A stretch of DNA of 64,000 bases from positions 1,220,018 through 1,284,017 of the forward strand of contig NZ_SJPU01000001.1 in the NCBI RefSeq assembly GCF_007860105.1. Direction: 5' to 3'. Shown here piece by piece: positions 1 through 10,242 of this stretch. The translations under genes were made by a program, and so were the position numbers. Every line of letters starts with the position of its first letter. The first letter of the stretch is position 1. Under the pieces are notes generated by a model. The model was not told the DNA's origin. It saw only the letters and a program-made list of their open reading frames with translations, and did not search any database. This DNA is from Allorhodopirellula heiligendammensis (GTDB lineage Bacteria; Planctomycetota; Planctomycetia; Pirellulales; Pirellulaceae).

Positions 1-183
1 GCGATCGAGATGCAGTCCATAGCGGTGCGGAAGGCACCGCTCAACACCGTTTTTCGGAACTATCTGCAACTTCATAGCGAGTCGCTCGATCAGCTATTGC
101 ACAAAATCAATCCATCGGCAAACTCGTCAGTGCACGGTGAGCAGGCGACTACAAGGAGGGTAGGTCTCGATGTTTTCTCATAG
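1..183 (+). CDS. C-terminal end of an unidentified gene, cut by the window edge
   Basis: Frame 1 is open from the first base to a TAG at 181-183 and gives 60 residues (starting AIEMQSIAVRKAPLN). No stop interrupts it, and its last 14 nt overlap the start of the next gene, which suggests that translation of the two is coupled. The sequence is mixed polar and hydrophobic and has no motif I recognise. The true start lies outside the window. It could be chance open sequence; the overlap with a well-placed ribosome-binding site is the only positive sign. Confidence 0.4.
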   Translation, partial: AIEMQSIAVRKAPLNTVFRNYLQLHSESLDQLLHKINPSANSSVHGEQATTRRVGLDVFS

Positions 184-1294
184 ACGAACGAGTCAGGCAA
201 GAAAGCGAAGCGAATCGCGAAGGCTCCGTGGAGTGCTGGAGACGTTGGAGTCGCGCAAATTGATGGCTGGCGATTTCAACGTTGGTTCATACGCAATCAG
301 CAATAGCGGAACTACAGACGATTCGCCTCCCGTTATCGAGCGTACATTCGAAAACACGCCAGTAGTCGCTCCAGTTGCACCAACGAGCAGCGCCGCCCCG
401 GCGAGCGTCGATGCCGCGTTAACTGCAGGGACGTCATGGACGCCCACCGATTTCCTGGCCAGCTGCCAGGCACAGGTTGCTGAAAATACCTCCCCGGAAA
501 CGATGAGTACGGAGAGTGGTCCCGAGGACGCGGACCTAAACGAAGAGGTTAAACCAACTCCGCTGCCGCAAATGCTGGGAAGTTTGACCGGCCACGGCTT
601 ACGGGATCGGACCTTATCAGGTGCACGCGTAGCGCGTGACGGACGGACGAGTCAGTCTCTTTCGTCAGACAGTTCCAAACCGGATTACTTTTTAGACGCC
701 TCGCGACCGAGTGGGGGCGCGTCCGCGGGCGATTCAGTTACGGATGAATTCCGATACTTCGATGTGGATAGCAATCAGGGGCTAAGTGACGGAACGGCCT
801 TGACGAATCAGTCGCTCGCTGGCACCGCGCAAACCGATACCTTCATGGCGATGGCACTGCTTCCGTCACCTCTGGGCTCGGCTCAGGACCCAGAGTTCGA
901 TCTGAGCAAATCGACAGCTCCACTCGTCCATCGCGGCCGGGATGGAGGAGCAACCAGGGACGACGGGGAACTGGATTTAAACGCCATCCGCGAGGCAGCG
1001 TCGGCAGCGGAGCGAGCCGAGTTTTCCGCCGCCCTGGTATTCAGTTCTGCCACGGCAGAGTCCCTCTCGGCGGCGGTATCTCATATCGTGAGCATGGACT
1101 ATTTCTACGGTCTAGCGGATTCCCACGTTGACTCCGATGCTTCATTGATAACGAAACTTAATGAAAACCGCTTTCAGTTCGCAGCGTTCGCGTTCGTTTT
1201 TGCCGTTGTGACGGTTCGGATGAATGCGACACCGTCCCAAGACGAACACAGCGATGGTGGGGCCGAACAGGCAACTTCGCGAGGATCGCATTAA
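170..1294 (+). CDS. Exported protein with planctomycete LExRxLMAGD N-terminal motif
   Basis: A 374-residue protein. It opens with a basic stretch (residues 1-22) followed by the motif LESRKLMAGD (26-35), the N-terminal signature found on many large surface and exported proteins of Planctomycetes. The middle is Ser/Thr/Asp-rich, low in complexity and without recognisable domains. A hydrophobic Ala/Phe/Val segment near residues 335-350 (AAFAFVFAVVTV) could be a C-terminal membrane anchor. AAGGAGGG at 153-160 sits 9 nt before the ATG, an unusually good ribosome-binding site for this organism, which fixes the start. The upstream partial gene overlaps it by 14 nt, so the two are probably co-transcribed. 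The function is unknown. Confidence 0.8.
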   Translation: MFSHRRTSQARKRSESRRLRGVLETLESRKLMAGDFNVGSYAISNSGTTDDSPPVIERTFENTPVVAPVAPTSSAAPASVDAALTAGTSWTPTDFLASCQAQVAENTSPETMSTESGPEDADLNEEVKPTPLPQMLGSLTGHGLRDRTLSGARVARDGRTSQSLSSDSSKPDYFLDASRPSGGASAGDSVTDEFRYFDVDSNQGLSDGTALTNQSLAGTAQTDTFMAMALLPSPLGSAQDPEFDLSKSTAPLVHRGRDGGATRDDGELDLNAIREAASAAERAEFSAALVFSSATAESLSAAVSHIVSMDYFYGLADSHVDSDASLITKLNENRFQFAAFAFVFAVVTVRMNATPSQDEHSDGGAEQATSRGSH

Positions 1295-1394
1295 AAACAG
1301 CACGCACACATAACCGCTCTCCCTCGATTGTTGTTACGCGGGTTTGGATTACACTGAGCAATCCATTGCTGCCGCCACCGACCTGAGCTGATTT

Positions 1395-2453
1395 ATGCTG
1401 TCCGATGTTTCGTTTCGTAGGGTGTCGACCGCCTTTGCGCTCGCGTTTTTCGGATGTTTCGCCAACGCCCAAACGATCGCCCCCCCATTGGCGTATGCGG
1501 CTTCGGGTAGCGTCATTCTCGCTGAATCGACGAGCCTACCGAAGGAAGTGATCCAACAGCGTTTGGAATCGACTCCGATCACTGAATTTGACAATCGTGG
1601 CAAAGATCAACTTTGGTTGGTGAGTAGCCGTCGGTTGGGATCGCGAAACTGCAGCGTCAATTCGCTCGATGTTCGACAGCGTGGCGGCGGGGATGTCTGG
1701 CAACCATCGTCGGCTAGTGCGTTCTTTGCACCTGATCCAGACGAAATTCGCCGACCCATTGTGATTTTCATACATGGCAATCGTTGGTCGCTCGATAAAG
1801 CGATCCGTCGCGGTTTACAGACCTACGAGCAAACGATCGTGCCGTGGAATGACGCACCTGCGATGCGATACGTCATATGGGCTTGGCCCGCCGACCAAAT
1901 TGCTGGCCCGATTCGCGACGTGCGGATTAAAGCCGAACGCGCCGACGAGCACTCGTTTCACCTCGCACGATTCCTACAGAATATCGATCCACGAACGCCA
2001 GTTTCCATCATCGGCTTCAGTTTCGGCGGGCGCGTTTCCCTGGGGGCCTTGCACCTCATCGGCGGTGGCACCATTGATGGTTGCGGGTTGCCGTCTGTCA
2101 GCCACCCCATTGCACCGGTGAATCTAACATTGGCGGTTCCCGCGATCCGGAACGACTGCTTGGTCACCACCCGCTGCCGAGCATACAGCCAAATCAATCA
2201 TCTCGACTTAGTGTATAACAGTCGTGATTCCTATCTCAGTTTGTTTCGCTTCACATGGTTCGATAATAAACGGCCAGCTTTGGGATACACCGGAATCAGC
2301 GGTCTCAACCAATTACCTGATCACTCGACCCGTGTCCATCAATTCAATGCTGCGCAATTTGTGGGACGGGAACACGACTACCTCGAGTACATTTCCGATC
2401 AACGTATCGAGGCGAGTCTTCGCCGCCACTTGCTGATCGGATTCCCTCAATGA
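1395..2453 (+). CDS. Exported alpha/beta-hydrolase-fold protein
   Basis: A 352-residue protein with a Sec-type signal peptide (hydrophobic core around 11-25, Ala-X-Ala-like site at ANAQ). The hydrolase fold shows in the oxyanion-region motif IHGNR (126-130) and the nucleophile elbow GFSFGG (207-212, Ser209 in G-X-S-X-G). A His near the C-terminus (REHDYLEYI region) is a candidate catalytic base. The family covers esterases, lipases and peptidases, and I cannot name the substrate. It probably acts in the periplasm. It lies 18 nt upstream of lnt on the same strand and may share its transcript. The start codon is the first ATG that gives an intact signal peptide. Confidence 0.8.
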   Translation: MLSDVSFRRVSTAFALAFFGCFANAQTIAPPLAYAASGSVILAESTSLPKEVIQQRLESTPITEFDNRGKDQLWLVSSRRLGSRNCSVNSLDVRQRGGGDVWQPSSASAFFAPDPDEIRRPIVIFIHGNRWSLDKAIRRGLQTYEQTIVPWNDAPAMRYVIWAWPADQIAGPIRDVRIKAERADEHSFHLARFLQNIDPRTPVSIIGFSFGGRVSLGALHLIGGGTIDGCGLPSVSHPIAPVNLTLAVPAIRNDCLVTTRCRAYSQINHLDLVYNSRDSYLSLFRFTWFDNKRPALGYTGISGLNQLPDHSTRVHQFNAAQFVGREHDYLEYISDQRIEASLRRHLLIGFPQ

Positions 2454-2471
2454 GCACACGGATGTTTTGCT

Positions 2472-4316
2472 ATGAAGTCACGAAGGAGTCGCGTCTGGAC
2501 TGCTGCCCCGGTAACGGTGCTGCTGCTATTCCTGACTGGCCCGGGATTTAATTTTTGGCCGCTAGCGTTCATCGCGCTCGCCCCCCTCGTCAACTTGGCC
2601 CGCTCATCCATCACCGGTGGGCGTGTGGCGGTTTACGGATCGTTCTTTGTGTATTACCTGGTGTCGCTCCAGGGACTTCGCTACGCGCATCCGCTAATGC
2701 TGTTTCCGCTCCTGGCGATGGCCGCGTATCTGGCGATTTATCCTCTGCTTTTCTTCGTCATGCTGCGGCGTTGGTTCCATTCGTCTGCTCAAAACAACGA
2801 TCTGGCTGCGAAAGCATGCTGCGCTGGAATCTGGATGCCACTGGCGTACGTTCCTTTTGTCCTGATCGCGGCGGTGTTATGGGTTGGCGGTGAGTGGGTT
2901 CGGAATTATTTCGCCACAGGCATCTCCGTGTTGATGCTAGGCCATTCACTCACAGCCATGCCGTCAGCGACGATGATCCAGATCGCGGATCTCTGTGGGA
3001 CGTACGGGGTGAGTTTTCTGCTGGTGTTAACGAGCGTGGCGGTCGCGGACGCGTGGCAATGGTTCGCACAGCGGCGCACCGAAGCGCACGAGGAAAAGCT
3101 AGCGGCCAAGTGCGTCCAGATTGGTAAGGCCTGGCAAACCTCTGTGCCCATTGCTGTCCTTGCAGTCGCTGCCTCGTACACATACGGAGCTTCATCGCTC
3201 CGGTTTGAAACGATCGCCTCGAACACGACGCTGATGCTGATCGGCCGCGACGAGCAGACGGAATACCAGCAGGACTTGGCCCGTGAACAGGAGATTTTTT
3301 CGGCGTTTGCTCGTCAAACGATCGCGGCGGTGTCGGCCAGTACGCAACCCATTGCCGCTGTTGTGTGGCCGGAATCGATGCTTTCAGGTGGCCAGCCTTG
3401 GTATATCGCCGAAGCGGACCTCGAAGTACCTGCCGAACTGGCACAAGGCGGACAAGGTCGACGACTGACCGTCGATCAGTTGCGTCAAATCATCACGGAG
3501 TCACAAGATGACTTTGTCGGCCGCAACGAGAATCTCCAGGCGGCCATGTCCCACGGTACTCCGTTTCCACCTCCGGCCATCGTTGGTGGTTGCGGAATTG
3601 TGAAGTACGGTCCTACCGCCAAGCAGTTCAGCGGGATTGTGTTGGTCGATCCTGACGGGCAGGTCCGCAGCACCTACGCCAAAAACCACCTGGTCATGTT
3701 TGGTGAGTACATCCCATTGATCAAATCAATCCCAGGACTCAAAGAGTTTGTGCCAGCTGGCTTAGGACTTGATGCCGGCACGGATCCTGCAGTCTTCGAG
3801 ATCGGGACCCTCCGGGCATTGCCAAACCTATGCATCGAAACTGCAGTGGAACGGATTTCGGTGAATCACATGCGAGCCATTTTAGACCGCGATCCCAACC
3901 TTCTACCGCAAGTAATTCTCACGCTGACGAACGACGCCTGGTTTGACAACTCAGCTGTCATTGAGCACCACCTGCGCTGCGCACAAATGGTTGCGATTGG
4001 ATGTAGACGCCCGATCTTATCGGCCGCCAATGGAGGCCCAACGGCGTGGATAGACAGCAGCGGGAGAATCGTCGAGCAGTTACCAGCGGGCACGGCTGGG
4101 GAAATTGTTGCCCAGCCAGAGATCGACACTCGTGTGAGTCCCTATGTTCGCTATGGAGCATTGCCCGCCAGCCTGATGGGGATGGTTTGGCTTGTCGCCT
4201 CGTTTTCATGCCTGTCGCAAAGCATCTACGATCGGTACCGTGGCAGCTTGGATCGCGGGGGCGAGGCCGGCAACAATTCCGACGAGCAAGGAAACGAGGC
4301 CACCCGTCAACGCTAA
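2472..4316 (+). CDS. lnt: Apolipoprotein N-acyltransferase
   Basis: This inner-membrane enzyme adds the third acyl chain to the N-terminal Cys of lipoproteins, the last step of lipoprotein maturation. The 614-residue protein has about six N-terminal membrane segments (residues 12-200 and 225-240) and then a periplasmic nitrilase-like domain. The Glu-Lys-Cys triad is visible: E301 in VVWPES, K404 in TYAKNHL and C454 in PNLCIET. A last membrane segment lies near 570-590. It is longer than the usual 510-550 residues, mainly through a polar 25-residue tail. That tail is encoded in DNA that also encodes the end of the oppositely oriented ABC permease: the two reading frames overlap tail to tail by 111 nt. 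Confidence 0.93.
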   Translation: MKSRRSRVWTAAPVTVLLLFLTGPGFNFWPLAFIALAPLVNLARSSITGGRVAVYGSFFVYYLVSLQGLRYAHPLMLFPLLAMAAYLAIYPLLFFVMLRRWFHSSAQNNDLAAKACCAGIWMPLAYVPFVLIAAVLWVGGEWVRNYFATGISVLMLGHSLTAMPSATMIQIADLCGTYGVSFLLVLTSVAVADAWQWFAQRRTEAHEEKLAAKCVQIGKAWQTSVPIAVLAVAASYTYGASSLRFETIASNTTLMLIGRDEQTEYQQDLAREQEIFSAFARQTIAAVSASTQPIAAVVWPESMLSGGQPWYIAEADLEVPAELAQGGQGRRLTVDQLRQIITESQDDFVGRNENLQAAMSHGTPFPPPAIVGGCGIVKYGPTAKQFSGIVLVDPDGQVRSTYAKNHLVMFGEYIPLIKSIPGLKEFVPAGLGLDAGTDPAVFEIGTLRALPNLCIETAVERISVNHMRAILDRDPNLLPQVILTLTNDAWFDNSAVIEHHLRCAQMVAIGCRRPILSAANGGPTAWIDSSGRIVEQLPAGTAGEIVAQPEIDTRVSPYVRYGALPASLMGMVWLVASFSCLSQSIYDRYRGSLDRGGEAGNNSDEQGNEATRQR

Positions 4317-5339
4317 GCCAAGCGATGGACGAAACGCAATCGTGGCACCTTCCGCCCCGATTGCAAACCCACCCAAGCTCAATGCGAGCAATGCGGCTGC
4401 TGTGCCCAGCACCCCACCGACGACGCACAGGACGGTACTCTCAGCCAACACCAGTCGCATCGCGCGAACGGGGCGCACGCCAATTGTCTGCAATACCGCG
4501 TATTCCTTGATTCTGTCTTGTACGCTCATCACTGTTGTTGTCGCGACGAGAGACAGCACAAGCGCCACGCACGCGTAACCTAACCAGTGTGCGAACCCGA
4601 TGAGATCGACCAAGTCTGAAAGCGTATTGGCTTGAAAGGCGCCTTTTCGTCGCGTCTTGGTCGCCACGGTGCCCGCTCGCAATGCGGAGTCAATTTCCGT
4701 CGCGACTTGATCAGGGTCGGCGTCTTCGCTCAACAAAACTTCATGTTGCGTTACCAGCCCCGCGGCATCGAGCCCGCGGGTGTACTGCAAGAACAGGAGG
4801 CTCGTGTAGATCAGGTTCTCTTCTGATGGCACGGTCGACTCGAAAATACCTGCAACCTTGACTGAAACATCGCCAATTGAGAACTGGTCACCAACCGAAA
4901 GCCCACGTCGTTGGGCGACATTGCGACCGACAATCGCGGCGTCGCGCTGCGAGGCAAACTGCTGCCATGACCCACTGGTGAGCTTGATCGGACGAGTCTT
5001 CTGAATCTGCTCCGGATCGGCACCATTGAACACGACAATATCAAGACTGGCGCGGCAGTTGTTAGTCCAGACTTGAATGGGCATTACCTCCTTCACCCCC
5101 GCCACATCCCTGATCTTGTTTGCGTAGTCCTCCGGTAGGCGGCTACTCGTCGGACAGAAACGGTTTTCCTGAAAAACGATTAGACTGCGATTCGCGTCCG
5201 CGCCCGCTGTTAGCCGGTGCAAGCCCTCCTGCACTGAGCCGACGAAACAAAATACAAACATTGCTACTGCGGCGCCTGATACGGTCAGGAGCGTGCGAGT
5301 GCGATGGCGCCAAAGCGTTTTGAAGACGTAGGTGAACAT
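4206..5339 (-). CDS. ABC transporter permease, FtsX/MacB-LolE type
   Basis: A 377-residue membrane subunit. It has an N-terminal membrane helix (about 15-35), a large extracytoplasmic MacB-PCD-like domain, and three C-terminal helices (about 260-285, 310-335, 350-370) in the layout of FtsX-like permeases. It is the last gene of the minus-strand operon 9404-4206 and follows the ATPase by 73 nt. A second permease of the same type opens the operon, so the transporter may be a heterodimer. Systems of this type move lipoproteins, peptides or toxic compounds from the inner membrane outward using a fusion protein; the cargo cannot be read here. Its 3' end overlaps lnt. Confidence 0.88.
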   Translation of the reverse strand: MFTYVFKTLWRHRTRTLLTVSGAAVAMFVFCFVGSVQEGLHRLTAGADANRSLIVFQENRFCPTSSRLPEDYANKIRDVAGVKEVMPIQVWTNNCRASLDIVVFNGADPEQIQKTRPIKLTSGSWQQFASQRDAAIVGRNVAQRRGLSVGDQFSIGDVSVKVAGIFESTVPSEENLIYTSLLFLQYTRGLDAAGLVTQHEVLLSEDADPDQVATEIDSALRAGTVATKTRRKGAFQANTLSDLVDLIGFAHWLGYACVALVLSLVATTTVMSVQDRIKEYAVLQTIGVRPVRAMRLVLAESTVLCVVGGVLGTAAALLALSLGGFAIGAEGATIAFRPSLGLALTGGLVSLLVGIVAGLAPAIQAATVPIVDALRQA

Positions 5340-5412
5340 GAGATCGGGAGCGGCGGTAGAGGAGGAGGCACGGGAGCAGCATTAATTCAATTGCGTCGTG
5401 TACAGTTGCTTG

Positions 5413-6129
5413 CTAATGGATGGGTTCTAACTTGGAATCAGACGCCGGCGACGCTCCCCGGGGCAGAAACTTTCCGCGGTCGAGTACCAACTGACGAGAC
5501 GCAATGCTCGCCACGTCTTGGTCATGAGTAACCATCAACAGCGTGATATCGAGCTCCTGGTTCAATCGTTGCAATAGCACTTGAACTTGCTCGCTGGTCT
5601 CGGTGTCGAGGCTACCGGTGGGTTCATCAGCGACAACGACCTTCGGATGCGCCACAATAGCGCGGGCAATACCAACTCGCTGCTCCTGGCCACCGGAGAG
5701 TTGCCGTGGATAGTGGTCGGCCCGATCACTCAAACCCACCGCGTCAAGTGCGAGTTCGACACGTTGCCGCCGCAGAGTTGACGTTAGCTTTAACAGCAGT
5801 GTCGGCAGCTCCACATTTTCGTAGGCTGTCAGCACGGGAATCAGATTATGAGTCTGAAAGATATAACCAAGATTTGCTGCACGCCAATCAGCAAGTTTGC
5901 TACGCGACAACTTAGTCACCTCCGTTCCGTCGACGGTGATTGACCCCGCATCCGGGCGGTCAATCCCGCTGACAAGGTTTAGCAACGTACTCTTGCCGGT
6001 GCCGCTAGGACCCATCAATGAAACGAACTCGCTCGCTTCAATGTCCAGATCAATGTTGTCGAGCGGCGTGATCGTCTCCTCGCCTTTTCGGAAACTTTTG
6101 CTGACGCCGCGAAGTTCTACCAATGCCAT
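5413..6129 (-). CDS. ABC transporter ATP-binding protein, LolD/MacB type
   Basis: A 238-residue nucleotide-binding subunit that powers the export system of this operon. All ABC motifs are present: Walker A GPSGTGKS (40-47), a Q-loop in YIFQTHN, the signature [14 protein letters not shown], Walker [13 protein letters not shown] and an H-loop in MVTHDQ. The short single-domain length and the PTGSLD Walker-B context are typical of the LolD/MacB-type group. The stop codon of the fusion-protein gene at 6130-6132 abuts its ATG directly, so the two are very probably translated in a coupled way. Confidence 0.93.
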   Translation of the reverse strand: MALVELRGVSKSFRKGEETITPLDNIDLDIEASEFVSLMGPSGTGKSTLLNLVSGIDRPDAGSITVDGTEVTKLSRSKLADWRAANLGYIFQTHNLIPVLTAYENVELPTLLLKLTSTLRRQRVELALDAVGLSDRADHYPRQLSGGQEQRVGIARAIVAHPKVVVADEPTGSLDTETSEQVQVLLQRLNQELDITLLMVTHDQDVASIASRQLVLDRGKFLPRGASPASDSKLEPIH

Positions 6130-7689
6130 TTAATTCACTCCTAACCTTGGATCGTCCCCGGACACGTTCACCGGGCTTTCTGGTGTGAGACTTCCCACCC
6201 CTGAGGTAATCAATTTGTCGGTAACCTGCAGACCGGCTTTGATTTCAATGAGCCCGTCGGCGGTTTCACTTCCCACTTCGACGATACGCTGTTGCGCGCT
6301 TTCGTTGGCGTCAACGATCCAAACAAAAGCCTCTGCATCACTCTCCTGAAGGAGCGAGACGGGTACGAATAGCCGCTCGCTCATCGTATCCTCATCGGCA
6401 CCTGATTCAGTCAGCGGTGCCATGAAGGTTGCCGTGACCAGCATTTCGGGACTGACAGTGATTGGAGGATCGATCAACTCCACTTTCACCTCAAGTGTAT
6501 TTTTCTGGATGTTTGCCGAGCTCGTTGATTGCAACACACGGCCGGCAATGATGTTTTTGCTCGATGCGGTTTCTATCTCTACCTCTTGGCCCCGCATGAC
6601 CAATGGCACATCCTCCAGTCGAACGTCGACTCGCACCTGAAGCCGACTGGGCTCGTACATTTCGACCACCGTGCTGGAGCTCTGCCCGGCCACAGAATCG
6701 AGTCCCATCACGCGCGTCCCAGGTGCAGCCACCAGACTCAATACTCGTCCACTGACCGGAGCTAAGACCACGTTTCGCCGTAAAGCGAGTTCTGCCTGTC
6801 GAACTTTCAGAGCAGCTTCTTTGACGAGCGCCTCGGCAGATTCGACCTTCGCTTTCGCTGCAGCGACCTGTCGATTTTCCTCGATCAGTAATTCCAATTG
6901 TCGCTCGAGTGCGTCGACCTTGTCCGTCAAGGCGTCAACCTCACGCTGCAAGTTGGGTTGGCGGTCTCGCAGCTCCAGGAGATCAGCCTTCGCAGACGCG
7001 TAATCACTCTCAGACAAGGCGATGACACGATCGGAGACGGCGCCCTTTGCGGAGCGTTTGCCCTCCATGCTGCTTAAGGCGTACTCTAATTTGGCCTCGG
7101 CGGAACTGATCAAAAATGGCAGCTTGGCAAGCTCTGTCTTGGCCTTCGCCAGCATACTGTGGGCGTCTGCCAACGGAGCCTGCAGATGCACCGGATTGGC
7201 GACGCGAATCATCGCGGCGTCGAGTTCGGCCTGAGTACCGTTCAGCTCACCTTGCCGAATTGCAAGCGATGCTTTCGCTTGCTCGACGTTTAACTCGGCG
7301 TCGATGGAGATCAACCGCGCCACCGGTTCGCCCTTCTCCACGACTTGCCCCTCCACCACCAGCAATTCTTCGATCACGCCAGGTGCGAGCGCCGCAACGC
7401 TAATCGCCGTGGGACGCGGTTCAATCCAGCCCGGTGCTTGGAACAATGGAGTTCCCGCTTGCTGAATCGTCGCGCGTTTAACAATCACAGGAATCACTGT
7501 CACGTCCTGACGAGACAATAGGCCTCGCCCAGCGGCTGCTACGAGAAGTGCTAGGAAACCCAGCAGAATGACTGCCGGCAGCACATACCGTGTCAACCAT
7601 TGACGGCGTCGAGGACGTGTCTCTTCTCGCTCACCCTGAGGTGCGCGATCGAGCGCTAATTGACTGAGATCGAGTGGGGCACTGGTCAT
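6130..7689 (-). CDS. Membrane fusion protein (HlyD/MacA-like periplasmic adaptor)
   Basis: A 519-residue adaptor. It has a cytoplasmic start, one membrane helix (about 30-52, VLPAVILLGFLALLVAAAG), a biotinyl-lipoyl-like half (GVIEELLVVEGQVVEKGEPV), a long coiled-coil hairpin (about 130-300, rich in Ala, Glu, Leu and Lys), the second lipoyl half (VVLAPVSGRVL) and beta-barrel domains ending near PVSLLQESDAEAFVWIVD. This is the canonical order for efflux adaptors. It lies directly between the lipoprotein gene (3 nt gap) and the ATPase gene (0 nt gap). With the two permeases it should form a tripartite-type exporter; no outer-membrane TolC-like gene is in the window. Confidence 0.9.
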   Translation of the reverse strand: MTSAPLDLSQLALDRAPQGEREETRPRRRQWLTRYVLPAVILLGFLALLVAAAGRGLLSRQDVTVIPVIVKRATIQQAGTPLFQAPGWIEPRPTAISVAALAPGVIEELLVVEGQVVEKGEPVARLISIDAELNVEQAKASLAIRQGELNGTQAELDAAMIRVANPVHLQAPLADAHSMLAKAKTELAKLPFLISSAEAKLEYALSSMEGKRSAKGAVSDRVIALSESDYASAKADLLELRDRQPNLQREVDALTDKVDALERQLELLIEENRQVAAAKAKVESAEALVKEAALKVRQAELALRRNVVLAPVSGRVLSLVAAPGTRVMGLDSVAGQSSSTVVEMYEPSRLQVRVDVRLEDVPLVMRGQEVEIETASSKNIIAGRVLQSTSSANIQKNTLEVKVELIDPPITVSPEMLVTATFMAPLTESGADEDTMSERLFVPVSLLQESDAEAFVWIVDANESAQQRIVEVGSETADGLIEIKAGLQVTDKLITSGVGSLTPESPVNVSGDDPRLGVN

Positions 7690-7692
7690 GAC

Positions 7693-8229
7693 TTACGCAC
7701 CTGGACGGACGAATACTTCGCTGGTGGCGACCGAGAGATTGCCTTGGTCGTCGCGTTTCGCCTTGCCTTTGATCACGACGGTGGACAACTCTTTGACTCC
7801 CAACAGCTCTCGGGCATCCTGCGCGACCGGCGATCCGGATTCATCAACGATCTTGATAGTCGCGATGTTGTCTGCGACCTGGTCGGTATGACAGCAGTAG
7901 TCCCATGGTGTGGGACAGCCCTCGTCGGCGGCGCAGTACGGTACTTTGGGATCGACAATCGTGAACGCCGCTAGCCCGTCGACAAAAGGTTCCGAAGAGC
8001 CGCCGATCAACCCAACCAAGGTAACTTCTTGGCCATCCTCGGACTTCTCACGTGCTTCGCCGACCGGCATTGCTCCGGTCGGCTCCAGATCAACGATATA
8101 GGCCGATTGGGGCGCACCTGCATCAGTGTCGCCGACTGAGGCTACGTCCGAACTCTTCTGACAACCCGACGCAACGACCAGAGCCGCAGCGACGCACATA
8201 CCAACACTTCGACTTAAAAACATCTTCAT
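7693..8229 (-). CDS. Putative lipoprotein with a CxxxxGC...CC cluster, part of the ABC operon
   Basis: A 178-residue protein. A signal peptide ends in the lipobox VASGC (Cys near residue 23), so it should be a lipidated periplasmic protein. The mature part includes a beta-rich region that may be OB-like (VTLVGLIGG...FTIVD) and a Cys cluster at about 97-111 (YCAADEGC, then WDYCC), which could bind a metal or form disulphides. It sits between permease 1 and the adaptor, 3 nt from the adaptor, so it belongs to the exporter operon. It may be a substrate-binding or assembly subunit. I recognise it as a conserved type in planctomycetes but know no function for it. Confidence 0.75.
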   Translation of the reverse strand: MKMFLSRSVGMCVAAALVVASGCQKSSDVASVGDTDAGAPQSAYIVDLEPTGAMPVGEAREKSEDGQEVTLVGLIGGSSEPFVDGLAAFTIVDPKVPYCAADEGCPTPWDYCCHTDQVADNIATIKIVDESGSPVAQDARELLGVKELSTVVIKGKAKRDDQGNLSVATSEVFVRPGA

Positions 8230-8249
8230 CTCAACTCTCCAAAGGGAAA

Positions 8250-9404
8250 CTAAACAGCTTTCAAACTTGTTGCGACTTCAGCTCGCAACGCCTTCAGCGC
8301 CGGGGGTAACGCACCCAAGACGCCTAACAACAAACCAACGCCGCATCCGATGAGGATGGCAACGCTGTCGATGCGTAAGGTGAACGCACCCATCGTGAAT
8401 CGTACCGCCACGCCGTTGAGCATGGTCAGCGCTACCACACCCGATAGCAATGACCCGGCCGCCGCCAGTAATACGCCTTCCTGGATTAAACTGATCAAGA
8501 TCGCGCGGCGGCGAAATCCAATCGCTTGCAAAGTGGCAATCTCGCGTATCCGCCCGGCCACAGCGCCGTACATCATGTTCAACCCTGCAAAGACTCCCGC
8601 CCCGGAAACCATTACCACCACGAACCAGGCCAGGATCCGGACCGGCTTGTAGTGCTGTTGTAGCGTGGCGTAATACTCAGTCTCACCGATCGCGTGAAGC
8701 TCCAGGTCGATGCGTTCCTTGCAGAATAGCTTGACCTCCGCCAGTGAGCCGCCGGGAGACATCAACATCGCCACCAGACTCAAATCCTGGCGTTTCGTTG
8801 CGGTTTGAAAATCGCTGAGCTGGCACCATAACTCGGACTCGTACGCGGCACCGCCAGCGGCGAAGCGGCCAACGATCGTCCATTGGTGTCCTTCAAACTC
8901 AAGGATGCTTCCAATGCTCATGGCATCATCACTACTGCCCAACTTCGCTGCGGCCAGTCGTCCGACCATGACCTCCCCTTCACCAGGCCAGTTGCCATCG
9001 ATGAGCTGAACGGAACGCCGCACCAAGGGCGCAGCGAGGGTCACACCACGAACCAATCCCAGTCCTTCGTCGCCAGCAGATGTCTTCACGCGAGTGCCCA
9101 GGTACAACTCAGGTGAAACATGGGTGACACCGAAGCGATCGACTACTGAGTCGAAACTCGCTGCCACGAGTGATGGCGTTCTGGCGGCTATCGACGAGTT
9201 CTCAATGTTCTCCTCCGAGTTCACTGAGTACACCAACACCACGTTCTCGTCGCCACTGACGGACAACGATTGCTCCAGACCGCGGATAAAACCAACGACG
9301 ACAAAAACTAACATCACCACCGTCGCCAGCGCGACGAGTGTCAACGTCGTTCGCACCGGGCGCCGGGCCAGATTCCGAACTCCGTACTCCCAAGGCAGCA
9401 GCAT
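8250..9404 (-). CDS. ABC transporter permease, FtsX/MacB-LolE type (first gene of operon)
   Basis: A 384-residue permease. One membrane helix at about 20-42 ([20 protein letters not shown]) is followed by a roughly 200-residue periplasmic domain and three C-terminal helices (about 260-285, 310-340, 350-372). It is clearly related in layout to the permease at 4206-5339, with the shared motif [17 protein letters not shown] (compare [17 protein letters not shown] there). It leads the operon and is 20 nt from the lipoprotein gene. The 427-nt space upstream probably carries the operon promoter; I could not pick out a convincing -35/-10 pair. Confidence 0.88.
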   Translation of the reverse strand: MLLPWEYGVRNLARRPVRTTLTLVALATVVMLVFVVVGFIRGLEQSLSVSGDENVVLVYSVNSEENIENSSIAARTPSLVAASFDSVVDRFGVTHVSPELYLGTRVKTSAGDEGLGLVRGVTLAAPLVRRSVQLIDGNWPGEGEVMVGRLAAAKLGSSDDAMSIGSILEFEGHQWTIVGRFAAGGAAYESELWCQLSDFQTATKRQDLSLVAMLMSPGGSLAEVKLFCKERIDLELHAIGETEYYATLQQHYKPVRILAWFVVVMVSGAGVFAGLNMMYGAVAGRIREIATLQAIGFRRRAILISLIQEGVLLAAAGSLLSGVVALTMLNGVAVRFTMGAFTLRIDSVAILIGCGVGLLLGVLGALPPALKALRAEVATSLKAV

Positions 9405-9831
9405 ATTAAGTGAATTTGCGTGTGTGAAATATATGGAAAATTCTGGGCGCGATGGCGACCAGATCAGGATCGCTACCAGAACACGTTGGTTGTGCGAGCG
9501 ATGGAACGTGCGGCCAAACGCGTCGAATGCCAGCAGTCACCGCCTACTTGACTCCGGCTCGCATGGCCGTTGGAACAGTCATGCTGACCTTCGCAAGTAG
9601 AACGAGGAGACGTCGATCCGATTCGTATCGGCCCGCGCAGGAGACCAATCGCGCACGCCCTTCCGATGACTGGACAGTCCCAAGTTTTCTTCACGCTCGA
9701 CGGATCGCTCAGCCCAAAGTGTGCCTAGTGGCAAACGACGAACCTGCGAGACGCGCTTGAGGTGAGGTCAGGCAAATCAGATCTACGTTCTCGCCGCGGA
9801 ACTGGCCGCGATAAGAGAACTTAAAATCGAC
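9405..9831. other. Intergenic, no gene seen
   Basis: This is the space between the ABC operon and the Cys-rich gene, both read leftward. Short open frames occur on both strands (for example 9452-9760 plus), but they are Arg/Ser/Thr-rich, overlap each other and show no motif. It most likely holds the promoter of the ABC operon. Confidence 0.5.
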
Positions 9832-10242
9832 TCACAGCAACCAAGATTGGTGCGATACGCGCAGCTCGCGACCGCTGAGAAATGGTCTCGCCGAAGACGC
9901 TGGATGGTCCAGCAGATTGGCTTGTCGACGACAGAAGGTCGCGGCTACGCAATGCAGCGGCGGTTCGCCAACGGAATACTCCATCGGACTGGATAGTTCC
10001 ACGTCCGCTTCGAGCACAGCACCTTCACAAATGCAATTTTCACAGCCACAGTCATCGCTACATGGCACAGGTGCTTCTGGATCCGCCGCACATTCCGCAT
10101 CGGAGCAACAACGACAAATCGCTGGCGCCGACTGCTCACTGACGCTCACATTCGCTGCACATGAGGTGCAACGCAGTGGGCACGTCAGCAAATTGACGAT
10201 CAACAGCAGGGCGATTAGGGCGGATCTCATACTTGCCAACAT
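9832..10242 (-). CDS. Small Cys-rich exported protein
   Basis: A 136-residue protein with a hydrophobic signal segment (about 7-21, ALIALLLIVNLL). A Cys-dense region follows (residues 21-72, about 14 Cys, including CRCCSDAEC and DDCGCENCIC). The C-terminal tail SGRELRVSHQSWLL is of a type I have seen on small planctomycete exported proteins near metal or export systems. The Cys-rich part could bind metal or be disulphide-bonded outside the membrane. It is on the same strand as the ABC operon, 427 nt upstream. Function unknown; a link to metal homeostasis is only a guess from composition. Confidence 0.6.
   Translation of the reverse strand: MLASMRSALIALLLIVNLLTCPLRCTSCAANVSVSEQSAPAICRCCSDAECAADPEAPVPCSDDCGCENCICEGAVLEADVELSSPMEYSVGEPPLHCVAATFCRRQANLLDHPASSARPFLSGRELRVSHQSWLL

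Noticed and set aside
9452..9760. 102-codon plus-strand frame upstream of the ABC operon
   Set aside because: It is rich in Arg, Ser and Thr, without motif, and overlapped by another frame on the opposite strand.
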